From Acidobacteriota bacterium (GTDB lineage Bacteria; Acidobacteriota; UBA6911): 8,828 nucleotides of DNA. A model generated the notes under the pieces. The model had not been told where the DNA came from. It made no database searches and worked only from the letters and a program-made list of their open reading frames with translations. Shown here in pieces: positions 1-6,296 of the stretch; positions within the stretch are counted from its first letter, which is position 1; every line of letters starts with the position of its first letter. The position numbers and the translations under genes are program-made. The DNA is taken from NCBI GenBank assembly GCA_017860075.1, contig JAFNAH010000028.1, forward strand, positions 1-8,828, read 5' to 3'.

Positions 1-59
1 GCGTCTCGCGCCGGCGAGGCTGCCTCAAGACTCGTTATGAATCGGGCCTTCAGCCCTCG

Positions 60-98
60 GGAGCATTGTTGCTCCTATACCTGGCGCGTTGCGCCAGG
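60..98. repeat. Two adjacent hairpins in repeat unit 1
   Basis: GGAGCA at 60-65 pairs with TGCTCC at 70-75 around a 4-nt loop. CCTGGCGC at 80-87 pairs with GCGCCAGG at 91-98 around the loop GTT (eight perfect pairs). The corresponding hairpins in unit 2 (172-189 and about 191-210) are partly mismatched. No T-run follows on either strand, so these do not look like ordinary intrinsic terminators. Confidence 0.65.
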
Positions 99-291
99 CT
101 GGCATGAATCGGGCCTTCGGCCCTGACCACGGTATTCGAATCAGCACACAGAGCGCTGCAAGCGCGTCCCCGGGAGCATTGTCACTCCCATGCTTGCCGC
201 ATTGCGCCAGGCCGGCATGAATCGGGCCTTCGGCCCCAACAACCGTGTTCGAATCAGCACACAGAGCGCTGAAAGCGCGTCCCGATAGCAG

Positions 292-310
292 CCTGGGGCG
301 AAGCCCCAGG
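292..310. repeat. 8-bp perfect hairpin downstream of the Mut7-C-like gene
   Basis: CCTGGGGC (292-299) pairs with GCCCCAGG (303-310) around the loop GAA. It lies about 130 bp beyond the stop codon of the minus-strand gene at 440-979. In that direction it could stall RNA polymerase or protect a 3' end, but there is no T-tract. It more probably belongs to the repeat family, since the hairpin at 80-98 has the same CCTGG...CCAGG outer stem. Confidence 0.55.
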
Positions 311-439
311 TTCAGATGCAGCTAAAGGATCCGAGGGCTGAAGGCCCGCTGTATAGGTTCACGGGGTAGCCTCGGCGGCGTGGACTCGCGCTGCAGTTGC
401 AAGAACATCGGATTTGAGCAGCCCGGAATCGAGGGATGT

Positions 440-979
440 CTAATTCGCCAGGTCGAGGCGGGCGAGTACTTCGTTGAGTTGCTCGGGAACTTCGGACGAC
501 ACAACGCGGCAGATCCGTGAAGGCAGAGCGACACCGGCGGGCAGGCTTCCCTCGACGAGAAGAATTCTGCTCTCCTCCTCGGCGATCCTGCAGAGCACCC
601 CGGGTTCAGCGTCTTCCACCCTGGCATCGAGGCCGCGTTCAGAAAGCAGCCGGACCAGGTTGATCAGGCCTGGACCGGCAAGGAGTCGGGTAGCACGCAA
701 CGGCCTCTCACGCAGTCGCTGGACGGGCGTGATGTCGATGGACTCAAAAACGGGGTAGACGCCTATTCGATCGCCGTCCTGCAGGACTTGCGAAAGTCCT
801 ACGGAAACGCCGTTGCAGAGCACCAGGTCGACTTTGTCAACCGGGACGCCCAGAAGGCCAAGTTGTTCGGCAACGGTGGTACTTCGCTCGAAGGAGATTG
901 AAAAGGCTCGTTTCCGCCTTTCAACCGCGAGGTAGTCGTTGAGTTCCTCGTAGAATCGCAACTGGATCGCAGGTGCCAT
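440..979 (-). CDS. Ubiquitin-like/Mut7-C-type protein with degenerate, truncated nuclease half
   Basis: This is a 179-residue protein. Residues about 5-80 match the beta-grasp ubiquitin-like domain that precedes Mut7-C: LRFYEELNDYL at 7-17, VDLVLCNGVSV at 50-60 and the hallmark DGDRIGVYPVFESIDITP at 68-85. Residues 97-178 align in length and pattern with the PIN-like Mut7-C RNase domain (RILL at 138-141, PEQLNEVL at 165-172). However, the Asp expected in the family's L-D-x-x-L-G motif aligns with Gly102, and the T-R-D after RILL is V142-E143-G144. The protein stops at 179, before the Cys-rich zinc ribbon usual in the family. In-frame sequence past the stop encodes no such ribbon. It may therefore bind partners or RNA without cleaving. 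It is divergent from the SDR gene across 48 bp. The family call is fairly sure; the loss of activity is inferred from an alignment made from memory. Confidence 0.75.
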   Translation of the reverse strand: MAPAIQLRFYEELNDYLAVERRKRAFSISFERSTTVAEQLGLLGVPVDKVDLVLCNGVSVGLSQVLQDGDRIGVYPVFESIDITPVQRLRERPLRATRLLAGPGLINLVRLLSERGLDARVEDAEPGVLCRIAEEESRILLVEGSLPAGVALPSRICRVVSSEVPEQLNEVLARLDLAN

Positions 980-983
980 GCCC

Positions 984-989
984 TACAAT
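984..989 (+). promoter_or_regulatory. Possible -10 box for the SDR gene
   Basis: TACAAT (five of six consensus positions) lies 38 bp upstream of the SDR start inside the 48-bp divergent spacer. The -35 position falls in the beginning of the opposite gene and is not a good match, so this is tentative. Confidence 0.2.
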
Positions 990-1015
990 ATCCCCCAACC
1001 CAGGATTACAGTACA

Positions 1016-1022
1016 GGGGAGG
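1016..1022 (+). promoter_or_regulatory. Strong Shine-Dalgarno for the SDR gene
   Basis: GGGGAGG ends 5 nt before the ATG at 1028. This fixes the start of the dehydrogenase. Confidence 0.75.
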
Positions 1023-1027
1023 CGCGC

Positions 1028-1792
1028 ATGAAGATGTTCCGCCTGGATGGCAGACTGGTGCTGGTCACCGGTGCGAGCAAGGGGATCGGTTTGGGGATCG
1101 CGACCGCCATGGCAGAGGCAGGTGCGGATCTCATTCTCGTTTCGAGGAGCGAATCGGAACTCGAGGCTGCCGCCGGACAGCTTAGATCGAGCGGCAGATC
1201 CGTTGCAGTCGCTCCTTTCGATCTGCACCGGACAGACCAGATTCCAGCCTGGTATGACGAGGTGGTCGGCCGATACGGCAGCCCCGATACGCTGGTAAAC
1301 GCCGCCGGTGTCATGCATCGCGCACCGGCCCACGAAGTGACGCTCGAGGATTGGCAGGACACGCTGACCGTAAACCTGACGGCGGTGTTCGTCCTGTCGC
1401 AGGCATTTGCCAGGGAGTGTATCGCTTGCGGACAGGAGGGAAGGATTATAAACATCGCTTCGCTCATGACGGCGGCTTCCCGCAGGACCACGGCGGCCTA
1501 CACCGCCTCCAAGGGCGGGATCGGACAGCTCACCAAGGCGCTGGCCGTCGACTGGTCGGACCACGGAATCCACGTCAATGCCATCGCGCCCGGCTACATT
1601 GCCACCCGGCTGACCGAGCCGCTGTGGAGGGACTCGGAATTTGATGCGTGGGTAACGAAACGCTGTCCTTTGGGCCGATGGGGAACGCCCGAGGACGTTG
1701 CCTGGCCGGCCGTGTTTCTCGCTTCGCCGGCTGCCGACTACATCACCGGCCAGACGATCTTCGTGGACGGCGGCTGGCTTGCCACGTTTTGA
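1028..1792 (+). CDS. SDR-family NAD(P)-dependent dehydrogenase, KduD/gluconate 5-dehydrogenase-like
   Basis: This is a classical short-chain dehydrogenase of 254 residues, the usual length. The Rossmann cofactor motif TGASKGIG is at 14-21, NAAG at 91-94, and the catalytic tetrad is N116, S145, Y158 and K162 (YTASK). Arg40 after the second beta strand is compatible with NADP(H) use. The C-terminal half (NAIAPGYIATRLTEPL, GRWGTPEDVAWPAVFLAS, then a terminal VDGGWLA) most resembles 2-keto-3-deoxygluconate/2-deoxygluconate 3-dehydrogenases and gluconate 5-dehydrogenases. A sugar-acid hydroxyl is thus a likely substrate, but SDR specificity cannot be read reliably from motifs. It is the only plus-strand gene here, with no sugar-acid pathway partner nearby. 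It is divergent from the Mut7-C-like gene and converges on the YIP1 gene with a 23-bp gap. The family is certain and the substrate unknown. Confidence 0.93.
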   Translation: MKMFRLDGRLVLVTGASKGIGLGIATAMAEAGADLILVSRSESELEAAAGQLRSSGRSVAVAPFDLHRTDQIPAWYDEVVGRYGSPDTLVNAAGVMHRAPAHEVTLEDWQDTLTVNLTAVFVLSQAFARECIACGQEGRIINIASLMTAASRRTTAAYTASKGGIGQLTKALAVDWSDHGIHVNAIAPGYIATRLTEPLWRDSEFDAWVTKRCPLGRWGTPEDVAWPAVFLASPAADYITGQTIFVDGGWLATF

Positions 1793-1815
1793 AGCGGCGA
1801 TCGAACGTTACGCGC

Positions 1816-2352
1816 TCAGATTCCGAATCCGCCGGTCAGTGTCGCTCTGGGGAGGAGGAGCCAGACCAGAATCAGGTTCACTATGAATCCGATGACACAG
1901 ACGCCGATTGCCCTTGCCGTGCTCTGGTAATCCAGCGCCTGACGGACCGCGATCACCATCGCGACCAGCATCCACACACCGGCCAGGAAGGAGATCAGCA
2001 AACCGACAAACGGAATTATTCCGAGGATTCGCAGCACGCCCGGGGCGCTGGCAAAACCTGTGGTGCGCAGCAACTCGGGCACGTCGGATCTGGTCTGCGG
2101 CTCCGGAAGCAACTTGGTCCCGATGAGCCAGATCAGGAAAGCCCACACGACCCAGCCGATGAGCGCAGCCACGCAACCCCATATCACTCCCGAGATCCCG
2201 CCGAAGCCGAAGCTGCCGATGCCCGCAGCGATGCTCGAAATGACTACCACTCCCAATGCCTGCCCCGTCGCGTTTGTGTCTGCTTCGACTTCTTCATAAG
2301 TCCGGGCGTCGAGCTTGGCGGCGCCCAGCATTCGATCCGTTAAGCTGGCCAT
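1816..2352 (-). CDS. YIP1-family multi-pass membrane protein
   Basis: This is a 178-residue integral membrane protein. A short cytosolic N-terminus (MASLTDRMLGAAKLDARTYE) is of the type seen in bacterial YIP1-domain proteins. About four to five hydrophobic segments follow: roughly 32-50, 53-78, 96-120, 121-138 and 150-170. Charged loops between them include the stretch around TKLLPEPQTRSDVPELL. No catalytic motif is visible. The bacterial family is poorly characterised; eukaryotic Yip1 acts in membrane trafficking, but that function should not be transferred. The frame is open up to 2502, but the start at 2352 is chosen because AGGAGAG sits 5 nt upstream and because the upstream residues are Pro/Arg-rich and unlike the family. 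It is separated from the HDAC gene by about 140 bp, so it probably has its own promoter. Confidence 0.82.
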   Translation of the reverse strand: MASLTDRMLGAAKLDARTYEEVEADTNATGQALGVVVISSIAAGIGSFGFGGISGVIWGCVAALIGWVVWAFLIWLIGTKLLPEPQTRSDVPELLRTTGFASAPGVLRILGIIPFVGLLISFLAGVWMLVAMVIAVRQALDYQSTARAIGVCVIGFIVNLILVWLLLPRATLTGGFGI

Positions 2353-2357
2353 CTTTG

Positions 2358-2364
2358 CTCTCCT
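2358..2364 (-). promoter_or_regulatory. Ribosome binding site deciding the YIP1 start
   Basis: On the minus strand AGGAGAG lies 5 nt before the ATG at 2352. The alternative ATG at 2502 has no comparable site. Confidence 0.7.
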
Positions 2365-2491
2365 TTGAGGTTTGTCGGTCTTTTTATCACAGCGGGCCGC
2401 GACATTGGAAGGCGGATCGGAGTGGGGCTGCGCCGCCGGCGCGGACAGGGGTCGGTCAGGAGACGAAGTCACGTATGGAACCGCGGGCGAG

Positions 2492-3391
2492 TCAACCGAC
2501 AAAGATTTCTTTTGCTGTTCTGACCGTATTGACGTGGATGGCGATGGTATCGTCGACCTTGCGGGCGTATCCTCCGGCCAGGGTCACGGCAACGGGAATG
2601 CCTGCATTGCGCGCAGTCTCGAAGACAAGACGGTCGCGCCGTCTCAAACCTTCCATGGTCAAGGCCAGTCCGCCGAGCTGGTCCTGCTCGTACGGATCCG
2701 CGCCTGCAAGATAGACAATCAGATCGGGGCGAAATGCTCCCAGGGCCGAAGCCAGTCCCTGGCCCAAGCGGAGGAGGTATGTCTCGTCGCAGGTTCTATC
2801 CTCCAGGTGGATGTCGATGTCGGAGGGAGGCTTTATGTACGGATAGTTGTCGCGCTGATGGATCGAGAGCGTGAAAACGGACGGGTCCTGGCGAAAAACT
2901 TCCGCGGTGCCATTGCCGTGGTGGACATCGCAGTCCACCGTCAACGCCCGGCGCATCAGGTCGGAACGCTGCAGAGTCCGGATGGCGACCGCGACGTCGT
3001 TGATCAGGCAGAATCCTTCGCCGTGGTCAGGGAAAGCATGATGGAATCCCCCACATAGAGTTACCGCGCAAGAGCCCCGCAGTGCCTGGCGGCATGCGGC
3101 GATGGTACCGCCGGCAGCGACCCGGAACGCCTCGACCAGTGCGGCCGAGTAGGGCACTTCCATTCGTGTGAACTCTGCGTCGCTGAACCTTCCGTGTTTC
3201 AGCTTGTCTATGTACTCAGGGGTATGGACGAGCGCGATCTCTTCGTCGAGCGCGCGACCGGGCTCCACAAAATCAGCCTCGGCACAGATGGCCTGCTCGA
3301 GGAGGCGTTGTTTTGTCAGCCTGTACTTGGCGGCAGGGAAGACGTGCTCTCCAAGCGGCAGGCTGTATTTGTCTGAATAAAAAACCTGCAT
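2492..3391 (-). CDS. Histone-deacetylase-family (AcuC/HDAC-like) amide hydrolase
   Basis: This is a 299-residue zinc-dependent deacetylase-fold protein, predicted cytoplasmic. The active site is complete. The His-His charge relay is H117-H118 in GGFHHA. GFCLINDVA is at 126-134. Zinc ligands D155 and H157 lie in DCDVHHGNGT, and the third zinc ligand D232 is in AGADPYEQD. The transition-state Tyr275 is in LAGGYA. The SIHQRDNYPYIKPPSDIDI segment and overall length resemble the class IV/HDAC11-like bacterial group. In bacteria these enzymes deacylate protein lysines, acetoin-pathway enzymes or small acetylated amines; the substrate here is unknown. The start at 3391 gives the family-typical MQVFYSDKY beginning. 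A GTG three codons earlier (3400) is a possible alternative. It lies 14 bp after the M20 stop and is probably cotranscribed with it. Confidence 0.92.
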   Translation of the reverse strand: MQVFYSDKYSLPLGEHVFPAAKYRLTKQRLLEQAICAEADFVEPGRALDEEIALVHTPEYIDKLKHGRFSDAEFTRMEVPYSAALVEAFRVAAGGTIAACRQALRGSCAVTLCGGFHHAFPDHGEGFCLINDVAVAIRTLQRSDLMRRALTVDCDVHHGNGTAEVFRQDPSVFTLSIHQRDNYPYIKPPSDIDIHLEDRTCDETYLLRLGQGLASALGAFRPDLIVYLAGADPYEQDQLGGLALTMEGLRRRDRLVFETARNAGIPVAVTLAGGYARKVDDTIAIHVNTVRTAKEIFVG

Positions 3392-3405
3392 AACAGGCAC
3401 CCGGC

Positions 3406-4869
3406 CTACCTGGGTCCCGCGACCTGGGTCCCGGGAACCGGAGGCGGCCCGTCGGGGATAAATGGTTTGTAGACCACGCCCCTGGTCTTTTCTTTGAATT
3501 CTGTCTGAATGGCCGCGCGTGCCTCCGGATCGTGGAAGAGATCCACCGCGGTGGCCGCCAGCGTTTTGGCGGCGTACAACATCCCCTTGTGGCCGATCGA
3601 CATTCCGCTGCAGGCGACGACGGGCCAGGCGTGCCAGGGGACATCTTTCGGCGCCGTGGTTACGACGAACTGCAGGGTCGGCACTACCCAGCTCACGTCC
3701 CCCACGTCGGTCGAGCCTCCCGGGGGATCTGCAAGGGGCGCTTTCATGGCCCGGACATTGCCGTCCAGGCCTTTGGGTTCGACGCCCACCGCTCTCTGCA
3801 TCGCCTTGGCGAATTCCTGTTCCTCCCCAGTGAACGGTACCGGGCCGAGCCACTCGAGATTCGCGTGGAGCAACTTCTGACCTTGGAGGTTGACGAGCGT
3901 CTCATAGTCCCCGGCCTGAATGGTCATTCGGGATTCCACGCCTGCGATCAAGGCCGCGCCTTCGGCTATGTGGCGTACCCGCTCGAGCACCTGTTCAACG
4001 CCGCCCCGCGTCGAATCGCGGACCCAACACCAGACCTTCGCGTAGTCAGGAACTACGTTCGGCACGTCTCCGCCTTTTACGATCGTGTAGTGCATGCGGA
4101 CCGAAGGCCTGACATTCTCGCGCAGCATGTTGATGCCGTTTACAAAAGCCTCCACCCCGTGGAGGGCGCTGCGCCCGTTCCACGGATCATAGGCTGCGTG
4201 AGCCGTCTTCCCCTTGAACTCGACGATGAAATCGACGAGGGCTTGCGAGCTGTCCGTGCCTGCCTCGGTATCCTCGTCGGGATGCCACGCGAGGCAGACG
4301 TCCAGATCCTTGAAGAGGCCTTCGCGGACCATGTAGACCTTGCCGCCGATCGCCTCCTCGGCCGGAGTGCCGTAGAAGCGGATCGTTCCCTTGAGCTTCC
4401 CCGCAGCGATGAGATTCTTGACTGCCACAGACGCACCCAGGCTGGCGGCGCCGAAGAGATTGTGCCCGCAGCCATGACCGGGCGCGCCGGCTACCAGGGG
4501 TTCCTTTGCGGGCTGAGCTTTCTGCGAAATTCCGGGCAGGGCATCATACTCGCCGAGTATCCCGATGATCGGGCGCCCGCTGCCGTAGGACGCTACGAAG
4601 GCGGTCGGCATTCCGGCGACACCCCGCTGAACGGAGAAGCCGTTCTTCTCGGCGTAGGCCGCCAGCGTCTCCGCCGAACGGTTCTCGCGCAGCGCAGTCT
4701 CAGCGAAAGACCAGATTTCGTCACTCAGGCGAATCAGATCGTCTTTCAGACTGTCGACGCCGGCTACCGCCTGGGTTTTGAGCGCGGGGTCAGTCCGGGC
4801 GTTCAGCTGAAGTGGAAATGCCAGGAACACAGCCGAAACCAAGAGGCATGCTGCAGTGAGCTGTCGCAT
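3406..4869 (-). CDS. Exported M20-family metallo-amidohydrolase (AbgB-like)
   Basis: This is a 487-residue enzyme of the M20 peptidase/amidohydrolase family that hydrolyses N-acyl amino acid or peptide amide bonds using two metal ions. A Sec signal peptide is visible: MRQLTAACLLVSAVFLAFPL, with likely cleavage after LNA near residue 24 and no lipobox. The catalytic core has GEYDALPG at 106-113, GHGCGHN at 131-137, the catalytic glutamates E171-E172, H196 in AWHPDED and H427 in SIGHKG. The inserted dimerisation lid begins near FKGKTAHAAYDPW (218-230), and GGSTDVGDVSW (384-394) is typical of the AbgB/p-aminobenzoyl-glutamate hydrolase-like subgroup. The C-terminal tail is Pro-rich. The start at 4869 is preferred over the in-frame ATG at 4938 because it has GGAGG upstream and puts the signal peptide at the N-terminus. 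It is followed closely by the HDAC-like gene. Confidence 0.93.
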   Translation of the reverse strand: MRQLTAACLLVSAVFLAFPLQLNARTDPALKTQAVAGVDSLKDDLIRLSDEIWSFAETALRENRSAETLAAYAEKNGFSVQRGVAGMPTAFVASYGSGRPIIGILGEYDALPGISQKAQPAKEPLVAGAPGHGCGHNLFGAASLGASVAVKNLIAAGKLKGTIRFYGTPAEEAIGGKVYMVREGLFKDLDVCLAWHPDEDTEAGTDSSQALVDFIVEFKGKTAHAAYDPWNGRSALHGVEAFVNGINMLRENVRPSVRMHYTIVKGGDVPNVVPDYAKVWCWVRDSTRGGVEQVLERVRHIAEGAALIAGVESRMTIQAGDYETLVNLQGQKLLHANLEWLGPVPFTGEEQEFAKAMQRAVGVEPKGLDGNVRAMKAPLADPPGGSTDVGDVSWVVPTLQFVVTTAPKDVPWHAWPVVACSGMSIGHKGMLYAAKTLAATAVDLFHDPEARAAIQTEFKEKTRGVVYKPFIPDGPPPVPGTQVAGPR

Positions 4870-4873
4870 TCTT

Positions 4874-4878
4874 CCTCC
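4874..4878 (-). promoter_or_regulatory. Ribosome binding site deciding the M20 start
   Basis: GGAGG on the minus strand is 4 nt before the ATG at 4869. The upstream ATG at 4938 lacks a Shine-Dalgarno sequence and would bury the signal peptide. Confidence 0.7.
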
Positions 4879-4952
4879 ACGCCAAGAATTGAAGCGTAGA
4901 GAGTAACGGAAATTAAGCCCGGCGTGTACCGGATTCATTTAGAAGGCGAGCG

Positions 4953-4980
4953 GCTGCGGAGAACCGGCGCAGGCCGCAGC
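4953..4980. repeat. 7-bp inverted repeat in the M50-M20 gap
   Basis: GCTGCGG (4953-4959) pairs with CCGCAGC (4974-4980) around a 14-nt loop. It lies in the very GC-rich 167-bp spacer between the end of the M50 gene and the start of the M20 gene. A second small stem, GGCGC/GCGCC, sits near 5023-5037 next to the M50 stop. Neither is followed by a T-run, so any terminator role is uncertain. No gene is seen in this spacer. Confidence 0.35.
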
Positions 4981-5036
4981 GCGAGTGAGCGCGTTCCGCC
5001 GGGGCACGCGAGTCTCCGGGCCGGCGCTTGCCGCGC

Positions 5037-6173
5037 CTATTCCGGCTGTGACTGAGCCTGCCGCCTTCGCTCCTGCTCTTTCATGAAGGTGGCAATCAGA
5101 ACCGCTTCGTTGAGGTCATCCTGGCTGATCAGCCCGAGATATTTCTCCCCTTCGTAGACGGCTGCGACCCTTGCTCCGTTTTCCATCATCGCGCGCCGGA
5201 CCTCGTCCAGGTGCATCGAAGCCTGAAACTGCGGCACCTCTCTGCGCATGATGCCGGTCACATAGACGTCCTCAGTCTCTGTTACCAGGGTCTTCAGAAC
5301 ATCCTCTCTGGTAACCACCCCGAGCAGTGAACTTCCCTGCATCACCGCGAAATCCGGCTGATAGCTTGTCAGGAGGAAGTGCACGACCTCGCTGACCTGG
5401 TCGCCAGGGCTGATGGTCAGGGCGTGCTTGTTGTAAGCGTCTCCCAACTTGAAGGTAGTGAGCACGGTACGGGCCCGCTCTTCAGTCCATTCCTGACCTG
5501 CCCCCAGATAGATGAAGAGTGCTATCAAGGCGAGGAGGAAGTGCCCGCTCAAGACTGCGTAGAGGCCGAAGGCGAACGCAAGCAGCTGGCCGAAGGCGGA
5601 TGCGATCCGGGTTGCCTTCGTGAAACCGACAAACATCCAAAGGATCGCCCTCAACGCCCGCCCGCCGTCCATCGGGAAAGCAGGCACCAGGTTGAAGAGC
5701 GCCAGGGTCACGTTGGCCGCGAGCAGCCAGCCCAGCAACACCGAAGGCGACGGCGAGAGCGGCTGGCCGCTCACCAGACCCTTTGCGTTCAGGCTGCTGA
5801 GAGTGCCCGATGCACCGGCTGCAGCAACCAGGACTCCCGCGATGATCACGTTTACCAGCGGCCCTGAAATCGAGAGCAGGAGTTCGTGCAGGGGCTTCTG
5901 GGGATTCTTCTCCATCCTGGAGACGCCGCCAATCGGCAGCAGGACGATTTCGCTCACCGGGAGGCCGAAATACTTGGCCACAAGACTGTGGCCGAGTTCG
6001 TGCAGAACTACGCAGAAGAAGAGCAGGGCCATGAGCAGGATGCCGAAGAAAGAGCCCATCAAGCCGTTCGGGCCTCCCCACTGGATTGCTCCCAGCAGGA
6101 GGATGAGGAAGAATGTGGCATGAATCTTGATTTCGATTCCGGCAACGCGAGCAATTGTGAACGACCATCTCAT
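5037..6173 (-). CDS. Site-2-protease-type M50 metalloprotease with two CBS domains
   Basis: This is a 378-residue membrane protease that would cleave transmembrane or membrane-near segments of substrate proteins. Several hydrophobic segments occupy residues about 17-225. The zinc-binding HELGH is at 58-62 in VVLHELGHSLVAKYFG. The second metal site is NLVPAFPMDGGR at 161-172 with D169 as ligand. PIGGV at 80-84 and SISGPLVN at 101-108 are also family signatures. The cytosolic C-terminus (about 245-360) holds a pair of CBS domains (LLGVVTREDVL and YLGLISQDDLNEAV mark their ends), which usually sense adenine nucleotides. No PDZ domain is present, so it belongs to the SpoIVFB/Rip3-like CBS type and not the RseP type. 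The start at 6173 is chosen for its GGAGGT site and family-like MRWSFTIARVAGIEIKIH beginning. The frame is open to 6329, but that extension looks non-coding. Confidence 0.93.
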   Translation of the reverse strand: MRWSFTIARVAGIEIKIHATFFLILLLGAIQWGGPNGLMGSFFGILLMALLFFCVVLHELGHSLVAKYFGLPVSEIVLLPIGGVSRMEKNPQKPLHELLLSISGPLVNVIIAGVLVAAAGASGTLSSLNAKGLVSGQPLSPSPSVLLGWLLAANVTLALFNLVPAFPMDGGRALRAILWMFVGFTKATRIASAFGQLLAFAFGLYAVLSGHFLLALIALFIYLGAGQEWTEERARTVLTTFKLGDAYNKHALTISPGDQVSEVVHFLLTSYQPDFAVMQGSSLLGVVTREDVLKTLVTETEDVYVTGIMRREVPQFQASMHLDEVRRAMMENGARVAAVYEGEKYLGLISQDDLNEAVLIATFMKEQERRRQAQSQPE

Positions 6174-6178
6174 GCCGC

Positions 6179-6184
6179 ACCTCC
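6179..6184 (-). promoter_or_regulatory. Ribosome binding site deciding the M50 start
   Basis: GGAGGT on the minus strand lies 5 nt before the ATG at 6173 and supports this start over the ATG at 6329. Confidence 0.7.
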
Positions 6185-6195
6185 GAAATTTCAAA

Positions 6196-6214
6196 TTCAG
6201 GGTCTGACCCTGAA
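6196..6214. repeat. Near-perfect dyad in the M50 leader (operator or REP-like palindrome)
   Basis: TTCAGGGTC (6196-6204) and GACCCTGAA (6206-6214) are nine-base perfect inverted arms around a single T. Flanking AT-rich bases extend an imperfect symmetry to roughly 6185-6226. It lies between the putative -10 box and the ribosome binding site of the M50 gene. It could be a repressor site or a transcript hairpin. The GGGTC-T-GACCC core also resembles a dispersed intergenic palindrome that I recall from various genomes near REP-associated transposases. Confidence 0.6.
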
Positions 6215-6228
6215 ATTCCAATTTTTCA

Positions 6229-6234
6229 ATTATA
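6229..6234 (-). promoter_or_regulatory. Consensus -10 box upstream of the M50 gene
   Basis: The minus strand reads TATAAT, an exact consensus, about 55 bp before the M50 start. The best -35-like hexamer, CTGACA at 6258-6263, is 23 bp away, which is too far for normal spacing. The promoter is therefore plausible but unproven. Confidence 0.35.
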
Positions 6235-6296
6235 CGCGGAAGTTTGGGCAGGTCGTCTGTCAGGAATGAGCCCGGAGCAAGGATTCGACCCTGGCT

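Larger units (their letters stand above)
37..310. repeat. Degenerate 113-bp tandem repeat block, no gene
   Basis: No convincing coding frame is visible in bases 1-439. Three units each begin with 'atgaatcgggcctt' at 37, 104 and 217. Units two and three are 113 bp apart and share a 36-nt stretch with one mismatch (135-170 versus 248-283). Unit one is a shortened copy. Its 58-103 matches 171-216 at 38 of 46 positions, again with offset 113, but the roughly 46 nt between the two conserved parts are missing. Each unit carries the small palindrome 'gggccttcggccc' or its variant 'gggccttcagccc'. The pattern looks like a REP/BIME-type intergenic repeat and not like CRISPR, because there are no regular spacers. 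Confidence 0.75.
43..348. repeat. 18-bp perfect inverted repeat bracketing the block
   Basis: Bases 43-60 (cgggccttcagccctcgg) are the exact reverse complement of 331-348 (ccgagggctgaaggcccg). The arms are about 270 bp apart and enclose most of the tandem repeat block. Identity stops at both ends of each arm, so the 18-bp match is sharply bounded. The arms could be ends of a non-autonomous mobile repeat, or two oppositely oriented copies of a dispersed palindrome. No transposase gene and no target-site duplication were identified. Confidence 0.7.

Noticed and set aside
37..310. CRISPR array
   Set aside because: Only two full units and a partial one, with a 113-bp period and no unique spacers between short direct repeats.
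2430..2442. GCGCC-GCC-GGCGC hairpin after the HDAC gene as an intrinsic terminator
   Set aside because: The stem is only five pairs and no T-run follows on the minus strand.
3392..3853. N-terminal extension of the HDAC-like frame
   Set aside because: This 154-codon stretch is Arg/Gly-rich out-of-frame sequence inside the M20 gene. The deacetylase family begins at the MQVFYSDKY segment.
3532..4899. Long plus-strand open frame of 455 codons
   Set aside because: It is antisense to the M20 amidohydrolase, whose motifs are unmistakable. The translated product shows no family signature and is a shadow of GC-rich codon bias.
4900..4938. NPVHAGL peptide upstream of the M20 start, reminiscent of the NPVRAGLV motif of REP-associated transposases
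   Set aside because: The frame is closed by a stop immediately before that ATG and no other transposase motif is present, so it is most likely chance.
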